Origin: Ariolimax columbianus
Lineage: Eukaryota > Mollusca > Gastropoda > Stylommatophora > Arionidae
Assembly (NCBI GenBank): GCA_036924085.1
Contig: JAVGWX010000005.1
Span: 93,007,764-93,071,763, forward strand
Reading direction: 5' to 3'
DNA length: 64,000 nucleotides
In this document: in pieces, positions 43,113-54,029 of the stretch
Layout: each line of letters starts with the position of its first letter
Numbering within the stretch: the first letter of the stretch is position 1
Notes under the pieces: model-generated
The model's input: the letters and a program-made list of their open reading frames with translations, nothing else
What the model was told of the DNA's origin: nothing
The model's database searches: none
Made by a program: the position numbers and the translations under genes

Positions 43113-43620
43113 ATGCAGAGACTGAACAGCCTGAAGAAATGATGGCAGAGTACCAACAAAATGATAAAAGTAAAAGTCTTGAGAGCCTGTGTTTTTCCTG
43201 TGGCAGCTTATGGCTGCGAATCATGGACGATTACCAAAACTTCCAGACAAAGAATCGAATCCTTCGAATCAAAATATTACAGAAAGATCCTCAAAATACC
43301 CTGGACAGAGAAAAAGACATATTTAGACATTCGGCAAGAGTTGAGCATAGAGGAGAACTGGTTTATCAATTCCATTTTGGCTAGAAAATGCAAATACTTT
43401 GGTCACATCAAGAGACAAAACGGTCTCGAGAGAACAGTGATGGAAGGCATGGTGCCAGGCAAAAAAGAACGGGGTAGACCAAGAAGACGATGGCATCAAG
43501 ATATCCAAGAATGTCTGGGTATGACTGTGGCGGAGGCTGGAATTTTGGCATGGGAACGAGTTTCTTTCCGACAGACTGTGATGGGAGCGACGTTCTATAA
43601 AGGACATGCTACATGATGGT
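43113..43620 (+). mobile_element. LINE (RTE-like) C-terminal ORF
   Basis: The frame 43161-43616 reads VKVLRACVFPVAAYGCESWT, RIESFESKYYRKILKIPWTE, INSILARKCKYFGHIKRQNG, LERTVMEGMVPGKKERGRPR, RRWHQDIQECLGM and ends GATFYKGHAT. These are the features LxxxLLYGCESWT, AFExxxYRRILKIPW, KYFGHIxR and GxRxRGRPRxRW that close many endonuclease/RT LINEs. The frame extends upstream to MQRLNSLKK at 43113 but is cut by a TGA at 43140-43142. No catalytic RT motifs are present, so it is 5' truncated. It is related to but distinct from LINE-X. Confidence 0.85.
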
Positions 43621-43879
43621 GACGCTGACATGTTTGAATGCTATAGTGATTGCGATATATGTTATATCAGGGTGTATTCCTTTGGATAAAATAAATTCTT
43701 GCAATTTTATATTTAACATTATTTCATACTGGTCCATATAATGATGTTACGAAATCACAGGAAATGACAGAGATAATGGATTGTCGAGCGCTGTAGGAAA
43801 AATGAAACAACCCACTTACAAACTGACATACCGAGAGGAGAAGCAAAGCATCAACAATCAATACTGGTCTACGTGCTTG
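43621..43879. other. no feature seen
   Basis: Spacer that may include the LINE 3' untranslated region. No tail is obvious. Confidence 0.4.
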
Positions 43880-44860
43880 AGGACAAACATACGAGGACAA
43901 TAGGACTGAGCCAATCCACTAGCTTCATAGACACAAAGTGGATGAGGACAAACATACGAGGACAATAGGACTGAGCCAATCCACTAGCTTCATAGACACA
44001 AAGTGGATGAGGACAAACATACGAGGACAATAGGACTGAGCCAATCCACTAGCTTCATAGACACAAAGTGGATGAGGACAAACATACGAGGACAACAGGA
44101 CTGAGCCAATCCACTAGCTTCATAGACACAAAGTGGATGAGGACAAACATACGAGGACAACAGCACTGAGCCAATCCACTAGCTTCATAGACACAAAGTG
44201 GATGAGGACAAACATACGAGGACAACAGGACTGAGCCAATCCACTAGCTTCATAGACACAAAGTGGATGAGGACAAACATACGAGGACAACAGCACTGAG
44301 CCAATCCACTAGCTTCATAGACACAAAGTGGATGAGGACAAACATACGAGGACAACAGGACTGAGCCAATCCAATAGTTTCATAAAGTGGATGAGGACAA
44401 ACATACGAGGACAACAGGACTGAGCCAATCCACTAGCTTCATAGACACAAAGTGGATGAGGACAAACATACGAGGACAACAGAATTTGATCGAATCCACT
44501 AGCTTTATAAACAATAAGTGGATGAGGACAAACATATGAGAACAGGACTGAGCCAATCCACTAGTTTCATAAAGTGGATGAGGACAAACATATGAGGACA
44601 TGACTGAGCCAATCCACTAGTTTCATAAAGTGGATGAGGACAAACATATGAGGACATGACTGAACCAATCCACTAGTTTCATAAAGTGGATGAGGACAAA
44701 CATATGAGGACATGACTGAGCCAATCCACTAGTTTCATAAAGTGGATGAGGACAAACATATGAGAACAGGACTGAGCCAATCCACTAGTTTCATAAAGTG
44801 GATGAGGACAAACATATGAGGACATGACTGAGCCAATCCACTAGTTTCATAGATACATAT
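43880..44860. repeat. 65-bp minisatellite with 57-59 bp subfamily
   Basis: GATGAGG recurs at 43941 and 44006, a 65-bp period. TGAGCCAATCCACTAGCTTC marks each unit. The first seven or so units carry GACACA after CATA. The last five lack it and read TAGTTTCATAAAGTGG, so they are shorter. The two forms lie in separate blocks, showing local amplification of each. Confidence 0.95.
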
Positions 44861-45424
44861 AGATCATCAGTCTTTGTTTCTTATAATGTGACCACAACTA
44901 ATTAGTGAGTCTCCTGTATTATATACATGAAATCATACAAGCGAATGGCCATGTGTATTTGAACTCAGACAATTCCGCAGATAGTTCCATTAAGAAAGTT
45001 CTTACCAAAACACTTTGACTGATGGTGCAGAAGTTGGTTCTGTAGTAATTTTGGTTACATGATGATCTTTCTAGCTGCATTCAAATTTCACACTTTTTCA
45101 CCTTTTATGACTAGCTTGGTAGATTACGGCAGTCTTATTACATGATTTCGGGAAACCAAACTGGTGATCGTTTGTGTCTGAGTCTAATTATGTCTTTCGG
45201 TCTGAATGCTCGACACTTGATTCTTCTGTATGACTGTCAATATCAGTGCCTGCTCGATGAGGAGCACAGGGCTAAGTTCATTTCTATAATTGTTTCCTTC
45301 CTTGTCGTTTATATTGTTTAGTTATTATTAACTAAGTTGTCCTTTGTGCGTGATATACGAATACTATAGCGAAGATCAAGGTAAAAAAATGAAGAAAGAA
45401 GACTTGAATAACAGCAGAACCATA
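44861..45424. other. unassigned sequence
   Basis: No clear motif. The LINE-X copy may start slightly before 45425. Confidence 0.35.
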
Positions 45425-46189
45425 TATACCATAGTCAAGGCTCACGTAACATGCACTGCAGCCAATAGAAAGGTTAGAATGTCGCGTGAAGAGATAAGCG
45501 ATACTTTTTTTTGACGAGTTGGCGAATGAAGTGGGCGTGTCCACAGGAGAATGGAATATGAATATCCTCTACGACAGTACGAAGAAACTGACAGGGAAAA
45601 AATAGCAAGTAAATAGTTTTATTTAAAAACAATTGTTCCTGAAAGGTGTTAAAGCCGCTGGTCCAGATAATATCTCAACAGAAGCAATCAAAGCAGATAT
45701 TCACGTTTCAACTGAAATATAAAAATACTTGGTAACATTTTACAACGTGAAGAAATACGAGCAGACTGGACATAAAGTTGTTTAAAGTTACTGAGCAATG
45801 GCGATTTTCAACAGTGTAGAAATTATTGGGACATAACCTTCAGTATCTATGTCAATATTTAACACAATGAAAATATAAAGATTTACAAGGGTGGTAGATA
45901 AATGGGTTTGGAAAGAACAGTCGGATTGTGTACACAATTATTATGTGGTTACACTGCGAATAATGGCTGAAGAAATTGTAGAATAAAACTCATTACTTTA
46001 TACCGGGTTTGGGAACTATGACAAGTCATGTCACAGTTTAGACAGGTAATTACTCTGGGAGCTGATCTGGCACTTCGGAGTGTCCTTCCAGGGAACTAGC
46101 ATAATTAAGAAAACATATGAATATATCAAATATAGAGTTCTACATGGAGGTCATCTTTCTGAGCCTTGTCACATAAGAACTGGTGTGCG

Positions 46190-46570
46190 AATGGGATGTC
46201 TCTTATCTCCAATTCTCCTTCTGCTAACTATTGCCTGGATTAGGAAGACAACAACTTCAACCAACAAAAACTAAATTCTTATCTCCAATTGTCCTAACTA
46301 TTGTCTGGATTAGGAAGACAACAAATTCAACCAACAAAAACGAAATTCTTATCTCCAATTCTCCTTCTGCTAACTATTGCCTGGATTAGGAAGGCAACAA
46401 CTTCAACCAACAAAAACTAAATTCTTATCTCCAATTCTCCATCTGCTAACTATTGCCTGGATTAGGAAGACAACAACTTCAACCAACAAAAACTAAATTC
46501 TTATCTCCAATTCTCCATCTGCTAACTATTGCCTGGATTAGGAAGGCAACAACTTCAACCAACGAAAACG
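46190..46570 (+). repeat. 76-bp array in LINE-X RT, 5 units
   Basis: TTG(C/T)CTGGAT occurs at 46231, 46301, 46377, 46453 and 46529 (spacings 70, 76, 76, 76). The unit encodes the RT stretch after GCLLSP (ILLLLTIAWIRKTTTSTNKN). Before the array the frame reads motif B, and after it NEIQWNLIGRHNDLTFACDL continues toward motif C. It is therefore a tandem amplification of the LINE's own sequence between two RT motifs. Confidence 0.9.
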
Positions 46571-46963
46571 AAATTCAATGGAATCTGATAGGACGACATA
46601 ACGATCTGACCTTTGCTTGTGACTTGGCTCTTCTGTCTCACAACCTGATACACAATCAAATAAGTGTGTTTGATGAATGGCCACACAAATTGAAACAAAG
46701 GATACATGGGAATAAACAAAAATAGAATAAAAGCGTCTAATAACAATGAGGTTGTTTTGGGAGACATTGTTCTACATGGGGTGGATTCATGAATATATCT
46801 TGTGGAAATTTAGGTCAAGAAGGAGGTACAGACGCAGATGTTAAATGAAGAATGCAAAAGGCGAGAAGGACTGTCATTGTGTCAGGGAATCTATGAAGAT
46901 TACAAATAGTAGGCCCAACTCAAAAATACAGATCTTCAGCATCATTGTAATGTACGTCTTATT

Positions 46964-47410
46964 TCATGACTCTGTGATGTCAGTCCTTTTGTACAGCTAT
47001 GTGACGTCCGTCCTTTTGTACAGCTCTGTGATGTCCGTCCTATTGCACAGCTCTGTGACGTCCGTCCTTTTGTACAGCTACGTGACGTCCGTGCTATTGT
47101 GCAGCTACGTGACTTCCGTCCTATTGCATGACTCTGTGACGTCCGTCCTATTGCACAGCTATGTGACGTCCGTCCTTTTGTACACCTATGTGACGTCCGT
47201 CCTATTGCACAGCTCTGTGACGTCCGTCCTACTGCACAGCTCTGTGAAGTCCATCCTATTGCACAGCTTTGTGACTTCTGTCCTTTTGTACAGCTATGTG
47301 ACGTCCGTCCTATTGCACAGCTCTGTGACGTCCGTTCTATTGCACAGCTCTGTGACGTCCGTCCTATTGCACGGCTATGTGACGTCCGTGCTATTGTATG
47401 ACTCTGTGAC
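46964..47410 (+). repeat. 27-bp in-frame array from LINE-X codons
   Basis: About 16 units of 27 bp. GTGACGTCCGTCCTATTGCA marks the unit, translating as VTSVLLHSS or VTSVLLYSY. The LINE-X consensus here is NVKSVLLYGSETW. The residues just before the array, SKIQIFSIIVMYVL, correspond to TKIRIFNSNVKSVLL. Those just after, QPKLFKISSIRQILKLKW, correspond to KKLQTFINRCLRxILxIxW. The array therefore replaces nothing; it expands the SVLLYGS codons. The resulting 212-codon open frame (46845-47483) is an artefact. Confidence 0.9.
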
Positions 47411-47449
47411 ACGGGGAACAAGCCTACAACCAAAATTGTTCAAGATTTC

Positions 47450-47665
47450 ATCAATTCGGCAAATATTGAAATTGAAATGGTAAATTAAGATCTCTGTAAG
47501 GAATAGTTGGATTGAAATGGTATGAACAGATCTCTCTAAGAAATATGAGATTGAAATGGTATGAAAAAGTCTGTATCAGGAAAATAGGATTAAAATGGTA
47601 TGATAAAGCCTCTATCGGGAATAATGGGATTAAAATGGTATGATAAAGTCTCTATAGGGAGTAGT
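47450..47665 (+). repeat. 39-40 bp array in LINE-X, 5 units
   Basis: ATTGAAATGG / ATTAAAATGG starts at 47471, 47511, 47550, 47589 and 47629. The unit starts at the LINE codons for ILKLKW (consensus ILRIxWPDxIS). After the last unit the LINE resumes near 47690 with the ADSTARQ segment. Confidence 0.85.
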
Positions 47666-47869
47666 TGGAAATAACAAGATAAATAGCAGAGGAAAGAATA
47701 AGACGTTGTCGGAAAACAGCTGATAGCACTGCAAGACAATGTCTGTTCTGGAAGCCACAAGGCAAGGAGATTAGTGGCAGACCTAAGCACAGATGGAAAA
47801 GAGTGCTAGCGACAAACATAAAGGCAACAGGAAATTAATAGACAGAGCTGGAAAAGGCGACACCTAACA

Positions 47870-48345
47870 AGAAGACGTTAGTCAGGGTCAGGTAAAACAT
47901 ACTGATCGGACAATGTTAGTCAGGTTCAGGTAAAACATAATGATCAGACCATGTTAGTCAGTGCAGGTAGAACATAATGACCAGACAATGTTAGTCAGGG
48001 TCAGGCAAAACATACTGATCAGACATGTTAGTCTGGGTCAGGCAAAACATACTGATCGGACAATGTTAGTCTGGGTCAGGAAAAACATACTGATCGGGAA
48101 ATGTTAGTCTGGGTCAGGCAAAACATACTGATCGGACAATGTTAGTCTGGGTCAGGCAAAACACACTGATTGGGCAATGTTAGTCTGGGTCAGGAAAAAC
48201 ATACTGATCGGGCAATGTTAGTCTGGGTCAGGAAAAACATACTGATCGGACAATGCTAGTCTGGGTCAGGCAAAACACACTGATCGGGCAATGTTAGTCT
48301 GGGTCAGGAAAAACATACTGATCGGACAATGTTAGTCACGGTCAT
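47870..48345. repeat. 38-bp minisatellite at the 3' end of LINE-X copy D
   Basis: About 12 units, marker ATGTTAGTCTGGGTCAGGAA plus ACATACTGATCGG. The first unit runs on from the LINE-X C-terminal codons (GAGCTGGAAAAGGCGACACC), so the array begins at the element's end or 3' region. Confidence 0.9.
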
Positions 48346-48349
48346 TCAT

Positions 48350-48575
48350 AACACTGAGATGCCCACTTCAGACCGAGAGGCCCACCTCAAACTGAGATGC
48401 CCACTTCAGACCGAGATGCCCACTTCAGACTGAGATGCCCACTTCAGACCGAGATGCCCACTTCAGACTGAGATGCCCACTTCAGACCGAGATGCCCACT
48501 TCAGACTGAGAAGCCCACTTCAGACTGAAAAGCCCACTTCAGACTGAGATGCCCACCTCAGACCGAGATTCCCTC
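48350..48575. repeat. 19-bp GAGATGCCCACTTCAGACC array
   Basis: About 12 units of 19 bp with GACC/GACT alternation. It directly follows the 38-bp array. Confidence 0.95.
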
Positions 48576-49389
48576 CCTGGAAACATGCTGTTTCATGGCA
48601 GTGGCTAACGAGGCGGGAATAGACGTGACCACGTTGTAGTGACAGACACCCAGAGGAAGCCAAGCATAGCACAACCGCCTGGAGTACTCCGATTCACCTT
48701 CATCAACACGCTCGCGATGTGAGGAGAACTACTACAACCGGACTCTTAACTCTCTTTTCAGTACGCAAATTAAAGTAATCATACTTTTTGTGGTCATTGA
48801 ACAACCACAGCAACAACAATACCGTATTTCAGCCATCTTCAGCAACTTCGTCAGTTAGTGACTTTTCTTTCAGTGACCTCCTTTTTCTACTGTTTCTTTG
48901 TCAGATGTTCTCTTGTTTTCCCGCTGTTTGTTTAATGTTTGTACTTGTTTTACCATGTGGACATGAATAGTACACATGTCTACTTGCAATGCTGCTATGT
49001 TGCTGTACGACAAATGCATACTTCGTGTTCTTATGTTCTTAATATCCATATGTGTGTATGCGGTCGTGTTCTTTTTCGCGTGTCTGTGTTTGATCTTACC
49101 CCACCCTGGCCCAGCGCATGCACAGAAGACAACTGTCGGTGACGGTATGCAGGCTGGATTGTGAAACTCACTGCAGCTGACTTATAGTTAAATATAAATC
49201 TAAGCTATTGTTTCTGTCCGTAGTTGAACTCTGGCCCACTTTACAAATAGCGCAGATTTGCACGAGTTGCTAGACTTTACCGTGCGCCGAATTAAGCATT
49301 TGAGGACTCAATATATCGTTTGGACTAAGGCTTCTTAAATATGCTTTTGCCATGGACTCTTCTTATCGTGTGATGAAGCATACTGACCT
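48576..49389. other. unassigned unique sequence
   Basis: No retroelement motif. A weak exon-like piece at about 49108-49137 (CAG acceptor, GTATGC donor) is too short to support. The short frames 48788-49164 have no recognised motif. Confidence 0.35.
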
Positions 49390-49810
49390 CTGACTATCTG
49401 CTAAAATGTATGGTTATCTTTGATAGTCAAGTTAAATCTATGAATCACTTTGGTATTTTAGTGAAATCTATGGGCCGTTATGGCAGTCAAGTGTCTCGGA
49501 TGTATCCTCTGATAGTTCATGGTAATCTAAGGACCCCTGTTTAGTTTGTGAAATATATGGACCCCTTTGAATGTCTGGTGTAATATATTACCCTCTTTGC
49601 TAACACCGTGAAATCTATGGACCCATTTGGCAGGCTAGTGAATTCTATGTATCCCTTTGACACATTGTTTTATGTATCCCTTTGACACATTGTTAAATCC
49701 TATTTATCCATTTGACACTGGTGAATCCTATGAACCAATTTGGTAGACATGTAAAGCTTTTGGACCCATTTGGTATAACAGTGAAGCTCGTAGACCCAGT
49801 TAGAATAGAT
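49390..49810. repeat. degenerate array, about 40-bp units
   Basis: TGAAATCTATGGACCCCTTTG and relatives (GTGAAATCTATG, GACACATTG) recur irregularly about ten times. Old and diverged. Confidence 0.65.
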
Positions 49811-49819
49811 AAGAAGAAT

Positions 49820-49945
49820 ATGAACCGGTTCTCTGACTAATGTCCTACAATCACAACTTACAATATGGTTCTCTGACTTATGTCCTACAATCACAACTTA
49901 CAATATTGTTCTCTGACTAATGTCCTACAATCACAACTTACGATA
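49820..49945. repeat. about 45-bp array, 3 copies
   Basis: GGTTCTCTGACTAATGTCCT and ACAATCACAACTTACAATAT occur three times with few changes. Confidence 0.9.
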
Positions 49946-50679
49946 TGACCTGCTATCTGAAAACAGAGGAAGCCAACTACAGTCTTGTCTTGTCTTGTCC
50001 TCTCCATTTGTTTTGTGAGTTGGCGTGAGGAGACGTAGTTTTCTGTCCAGGGCCAGATACGTCGCTGAAGTAGTCGTCACCCTATGACGATTCAGAATAT
50101 CTGAAATATTTCCTATCTCCTAGTTCTGGGTCTGCTACCGTTGTGAAAACTCGATCGTCGTGTGTTATAGGCGCACATGGGTAGTTGGTCAGATTGAAAT
50201 GTTATGCGGTCGAAACACTTGATTCTCTCCTCATCAGTATATTTAGTGCAGAGCTTGCTTGAACTATGTTTAGCATCTTCGCATTGTACATTCTGTTTGT
50301 AGTTTTCCGGAGGCATCTCATCTCGCATATCGTGATCTTTCTCTACAGAGATTTGGTTTAAAGTCCACGTATGGCGCTGGTAGCAGAGCGTTAGTATGAA
50401 TAATACTGTTGTTCAGCAGTATTTTTGTGGACATGTTTATGTTTGGGTGTTTCAAATAAAAAAAAAGCAAGCACAGTAAAAATCTTAAATCTTATCTTCT
50501 CGGATATTTATTTGGCTGATCTGGAGTTTTCGGAATTTCTGTATTTTCTTTCAGTACATTACAAATTATACTTGGAAGAAAAAAAAGTAAATATCAAGAT
50601 GTAGATTCTGTTGGTTTATCGATAAAAGAATACAGAACGCTTTACTTTCTAAAATCAATATATGTATTCGTTCATTACG
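49946..50679 (-). other. unique sequence with a non-repetitive minus frame
   Basis: The minus-strand frame 50113-50328 extends upstream to about 50350 and reads VEKDHDMRDEMPPENYKQNV, then CEDAKHSSSKLCTKYTDEER and IKCFDRITFQSDQL. Composition is protein-like and has four or more Cys. It ends at a normal stop and starts near CTCTGTAG, a possible acceptor. I do not recognise it. It could be a terminal exon or a transposon protein remnant. Confidence 0.3.
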
Positions 50680-51355
50680 GTAGCTATTGTTGCGTCTGTT
50701 GTTCTGTTTTTTGTTAGAACATTTATAGCTGTTATTGCATCTGTTGTACCGTAGATAGAATATTTATAGCTGCTATTGCATCTGTTGTACCGTAGATAGA
50801 ATATTTATAGCTGCTATTGCATCTGTTGTACCGTAGATAGAACATTTATATCTGCTATTGCATCTGTTGTACCGTAGATAGAACATTTATAGCTGCTATT
50901 GCATCTGTTGTACCGTAGATAGAACATTTATAGCTGCTATTGCATCTGTTGTACCGTAGATAGAACATTTATAGCTGCTATTGCATCTGTTGTACCGTAG
51001 ATAGAACATTTATAGATGCTATTGCATCTGTTGTACCGTAGATAGAACATTTATAGCTGCTATTACGTCTGTTGTACCGTAGATAGAACATTTATAGCTG
51101 CTATTGCATCTGTTGTACCGTAGATAGAACATTTATAGCTGCTATTGCATCTGTTGTACCGTAGATAGAACATTTATAGCTGCTATTGCATCAGTTGTAC
51201 CGTAGATAGAACATTTATCGCTGCTATTGCATCTGTTGTACCGTAGATAGAACATTTATCGCTGCTCTTGCATATGTTGTACCGTAGATAGAACATTTAT
51301 AGCTGCTATTGCATCTGTTGTACCGTAGATAGAACATTTATCGCTGCTATTACGT
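50680..51355. repeat. 41-bp minisatellite, about 16 copies
   Basis: GCATCTGTTGTACCGTAGAT and AGAACATTTATAGCTGCTATT recur with a 41-bp period. Most units are nearly identical. Confidence 0.95.
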
Positions 51356-51800
51356 CTGTTGTACTGTTTCCTGATAGAACACGTACAGTCTGTTGTACTG
51401 TTTGTTGGTAGAACACGTATATATTATGTTACGTCTTCTGTACTGTTTGTTAGTAGAACCCGTGTATATTATGTTACGTCTATTGTACTGTTTGTTGGTA
51501 GAACACGTATATATTCTATTACGCCTGTTGTACTGTTTGTTGGTAGAACATTTATAGCTTCTATTACGTCTGTTGTACTGTTTCCTGATAGAACACGTAC
51601 ATATTCTATTAAGTCTGTTGTACTGTTTGTTGGTAGAACACGTATATATATTCTGTTACGTCTGTTGTACTGTTTCCTGGTAGAACACGTATATATTATA
51701 TTACGTCTGTTGTGCTGTTTGTTGATAGAACACGTATATCTTCTATTACGTCTGTTATTATTTGCTAATGGAGCACATGTAGTCTCTCTTATGTCTCATG
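51356..51800. repeat. related 42-47 bp array
   Basis: About nine units, marker TCTGTTGTACTGTTTGTTGG then TAGAACACGTATATATT. Shares CTGTTGTAC and AGAACA with the adjacent 41-bp array, so the two derive from one ancestor unit that diverged before each expanded. Confidence 0.9.
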
Positions 51801-52534
51801 TACTGTAATTCCAGGGAAGAACATTAGTTTGATTCAATCGTTTTCTTTAAATACTTTCATATATTCCCATGCTTATGACTTGTGTAATTTGTTTGTGACA
51901 CATTCTGCACAATGAATATGTCCATGCCGTTTTGTATGATCAATCCATACCTCTGTTCCCAACAGTAAATAAATGTTCTCACGCACATCGCTACCGTACG
52001 TCAAGTTTTATCTTCTTTTTTTCCGCTTTGTCGTTATCTTCATCATATTTTTCACATTAACTCCATTCTTTCTTATCAGGAGTAGTAATGTTTTCAATGA
52101 TGTGAGTTTTCCAGAAGTACAGATGCACGGGGGTTTTTTAATATCTAGAATCGTGACTGTGAATTGAAATACAGTTAACGTCAATGACAATCCTGTCAAA
52201 GCTGCAGCTACTGTATGGTTTGTTGCTGGCTGTCAATATTGAAAGAAATCACATATTTTAATTAGTGGTTGGAAGCATTTGAACAGACTAAAAAAGAAAT
52301 GTATGTGTACAGAGGACAACAAAGTTGTTCTTAGAGTCAGTCTGCTCCATGTGATATTCAGGGTGAGAAGACGGCCATATCGGAACCATTTCCGGGTTCA
52401 CTAGTTATTTTACAGATCGCTAGTTCGTGAAGGGATATTGATGTGGTTATTCGTTGGATAAAGTGTATGGCAACGAGAGAAATCAAAGCAGGGCGCTAAG
52501 TGTAGGAGAGAAATATATGCAGTTATTTAAGGAA
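51801..52534. other. no feature supported
   Basis: Unique sequence. A good acceptor-like tract (TTCTTTCTTATCAG near 52079) is followed by GTGAGT only 22 bases later, with no meaningful frame. Confidence 0.4.
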
Positions 52535-53200
52535 TATATCCAAGTGATAACTGGGTTGATTGAATGGATACATCCAAGTGATAACTGGGTTGATTGAAGG
52601 GATACATCCAAGTGATAACTGGGTTGATTGAAGGGATACATCCAAGTGATAACTGGGTTGATTGAAGGGATACATCCAAGTGATAACTGGGTTGATTGAA
52701 GGGATACATCCAAGTGATAACTGGGTTGATTGAAGGGATACATCCAAGTGATAACTGGGTTGATTGAAGGGATACATCCAAGTGATAACTGGGTTGATTG
52801 AAGGGATACATCCAAGTGATAACTGGGTTGATTGAAGGGATACATCCAAGTGATAACTGGGTTGATTGAAGGGATACATCCAAGTGATAACTGGGTTGAT
52901 TGAAGGGATACATCCAAGTGATAACTGGGTTGATTGAAGGGATACATCCAAGTGATAACTGGGTTGATTGAAGGGATACATCCAAGTGATAACTGGGTTG
53001 ATTGAAGGGATACATCCAAGTGATAACTGGGTTGATTGAAGGGATACATCCAAGTGATAACTGGGTTGATTGAAGGGATACATCCAAGTGATAACTGGGT
53101 TGATTGAAGGGATACATCCAAGTGATAACTGGGTTGATTGAAGGGATACATCCAAGTGATAACTGGGTTGATTGAAGAGATACATCCAAGTGATAACTGG
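52535..53200. repeat. 34-bp minisatellite, about 19 near-identical copies
   Basis: TACATCCAAGTGATAACTGG with GTTGATTGAAGGGA repeats every 34 bp. Apart from the first two and last units almost no differences exist, so amplification or homogenisation was recent. All three minus frames are open for over 220 codons, purely from the repeat. Confidence 0.97.
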
Positions 53201-53632
53201 GTTGTCAAGAATAGAAGCCACGATGACATATACAACATGTCTTAAAAAGTAACCAAAGACTGTTGAGCGTGGGACTAGCAACCCCATATTGTAGCACCTG
53301 CGATTTTAACCGCCACTACGAATGATCGGATACAGGCTTCCAATAAAGGGCTCACCTGCAGTGGAGGTCCTATGCCTGACTGGGAGGGTAGAGCAGGATG
53401 ACTTTACTGTGTAAAGGTTCAAGGGTTTGTGAAGCCTGAGGTAGGTGCGGTTGTTACCCGAATAGAAATACATGTTCAGACTATCTCCGAGTAGGTGCCC
53501 ATATCCCTTAATGGAGAGGAAAGAATAGATCCACGTAGATCCGTGCTTGTCGTAAAGGGCGACACAAAAAAGTTGTTCATCAAGTAAGCAAATCAACATC
53601 GTGTTACAAATTGATAAGGAAACTACCACTGT
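53201..53632 (-). other. unique sequence with a possible minus-strand exon
   Basis: A minus-strand frame (53306-53629) reads LFCVALYDKHGSTWIYSFLS, IKGYGHLLGDSLNMYFYSGN and NRTYLRLHKPLNLYTVKSSC. Within it ACTGCAG followed by GTGAGCCC (near 53350 on the plus coordinates) would be a strong donor. GTACGTTTACAG upstream could be an acceptor but lies in array-like DNA. The plus-strand words GACTAGCAACCCCATATTGT just downstream could instead be retroelement 5' sequence. Not recognised. Confidence 0.25.
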
Positions 53633-53965
53633 AAACGTACTTACACAAATTTCTAAAAAAAACCACCACTATAAAAATACAAACATTTCTAAAGAAACCA
53701 CCACTATAAAAATACACAAATTTGTAAAGAAACCACCACTATAAAAATACACAAATTTCTAAAGAAACCATCACTATAAAAATACACAAATTTCTAAAGA
53801 AACCACCACTATAAAAATACACAAATTTCTAAAGAAACCACCACTATACAAATACACACATTTTTTTTTTTTTAAACCACTATAAAAATACACAAATTGT
53901 TAAAGAAACTACCACAAAAAAATGCACAAATTGTTAAAGAAACCCCCACTATAAAAAATACTTAC
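53633..53965. repeat. 35-bp minisatellite, about 9 copies
   Basis: CCACCACT recurs at 53663, 53698 and 53733. ATAAAAATACACAAATTTCT marks the unit. A poly-T run interrupts near 53862. Confidence 0.95.
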
Positions 53966-54029
53966 ACAAATTGCTAAAGAAAACACCTCAGCAAATTCCT
54001 AAAATGCTTCGGCGCGAACTTCCTCAACT

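Larger units (their letters stand above)
45425..47880 (+). mobile_element. LINE-X copy D, RT to C-terminus, decayed and expanded
   Basis: Ordered plus-strand remnants: CTAANRKVRMSREEISDTFF and DELANEVG..GEWNMNILYD with STKKLTGK (linker before RT); KAAGPDNISTEAIKADIH (RT motif); from 45897 one frame DKWVWKEQSDCVHNYYVVTL, RIMAEEIVE, GFGNYDKSCHSLDR (motif A with its catalytic Asp lost); IWHFGVSFQGTSIIKKTYEY, RVLHGGHLSEPCHIRTGVRM, GCLLSP (motif B); DLTFACDLALLSHN (motif C, FADD changed to FACD); GGTDADVK; IFSIIVMYVL; LFKISSIRQILKLKW; and ADSTARQCLFWKPQGKEISG, RPKHRWKRV. Stops and shifts are many. Both catalytic sites are broken, so it is dead. Four tandem arrays interrupt or end it. Confidence 0.85.

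Noticed and set aside
46845..47483. 212-codon frame resembling a hydrophobic membrane protein
   Set aside because: It is the 27-bp array in a dead LINE; the flanking codons are LINE-X connection sequence.
52079..52104. Micro-exon between TTATCAG and GTGAGT
   Set aside because: Only about 22 bases, with stop-rich frames; splice-like words occur by chance in this AT-rich DNA.
52483..53287. Three overlapping minus frames over 220 codons
   Set aside because: All come from one 34-bp repeat read in three frames.
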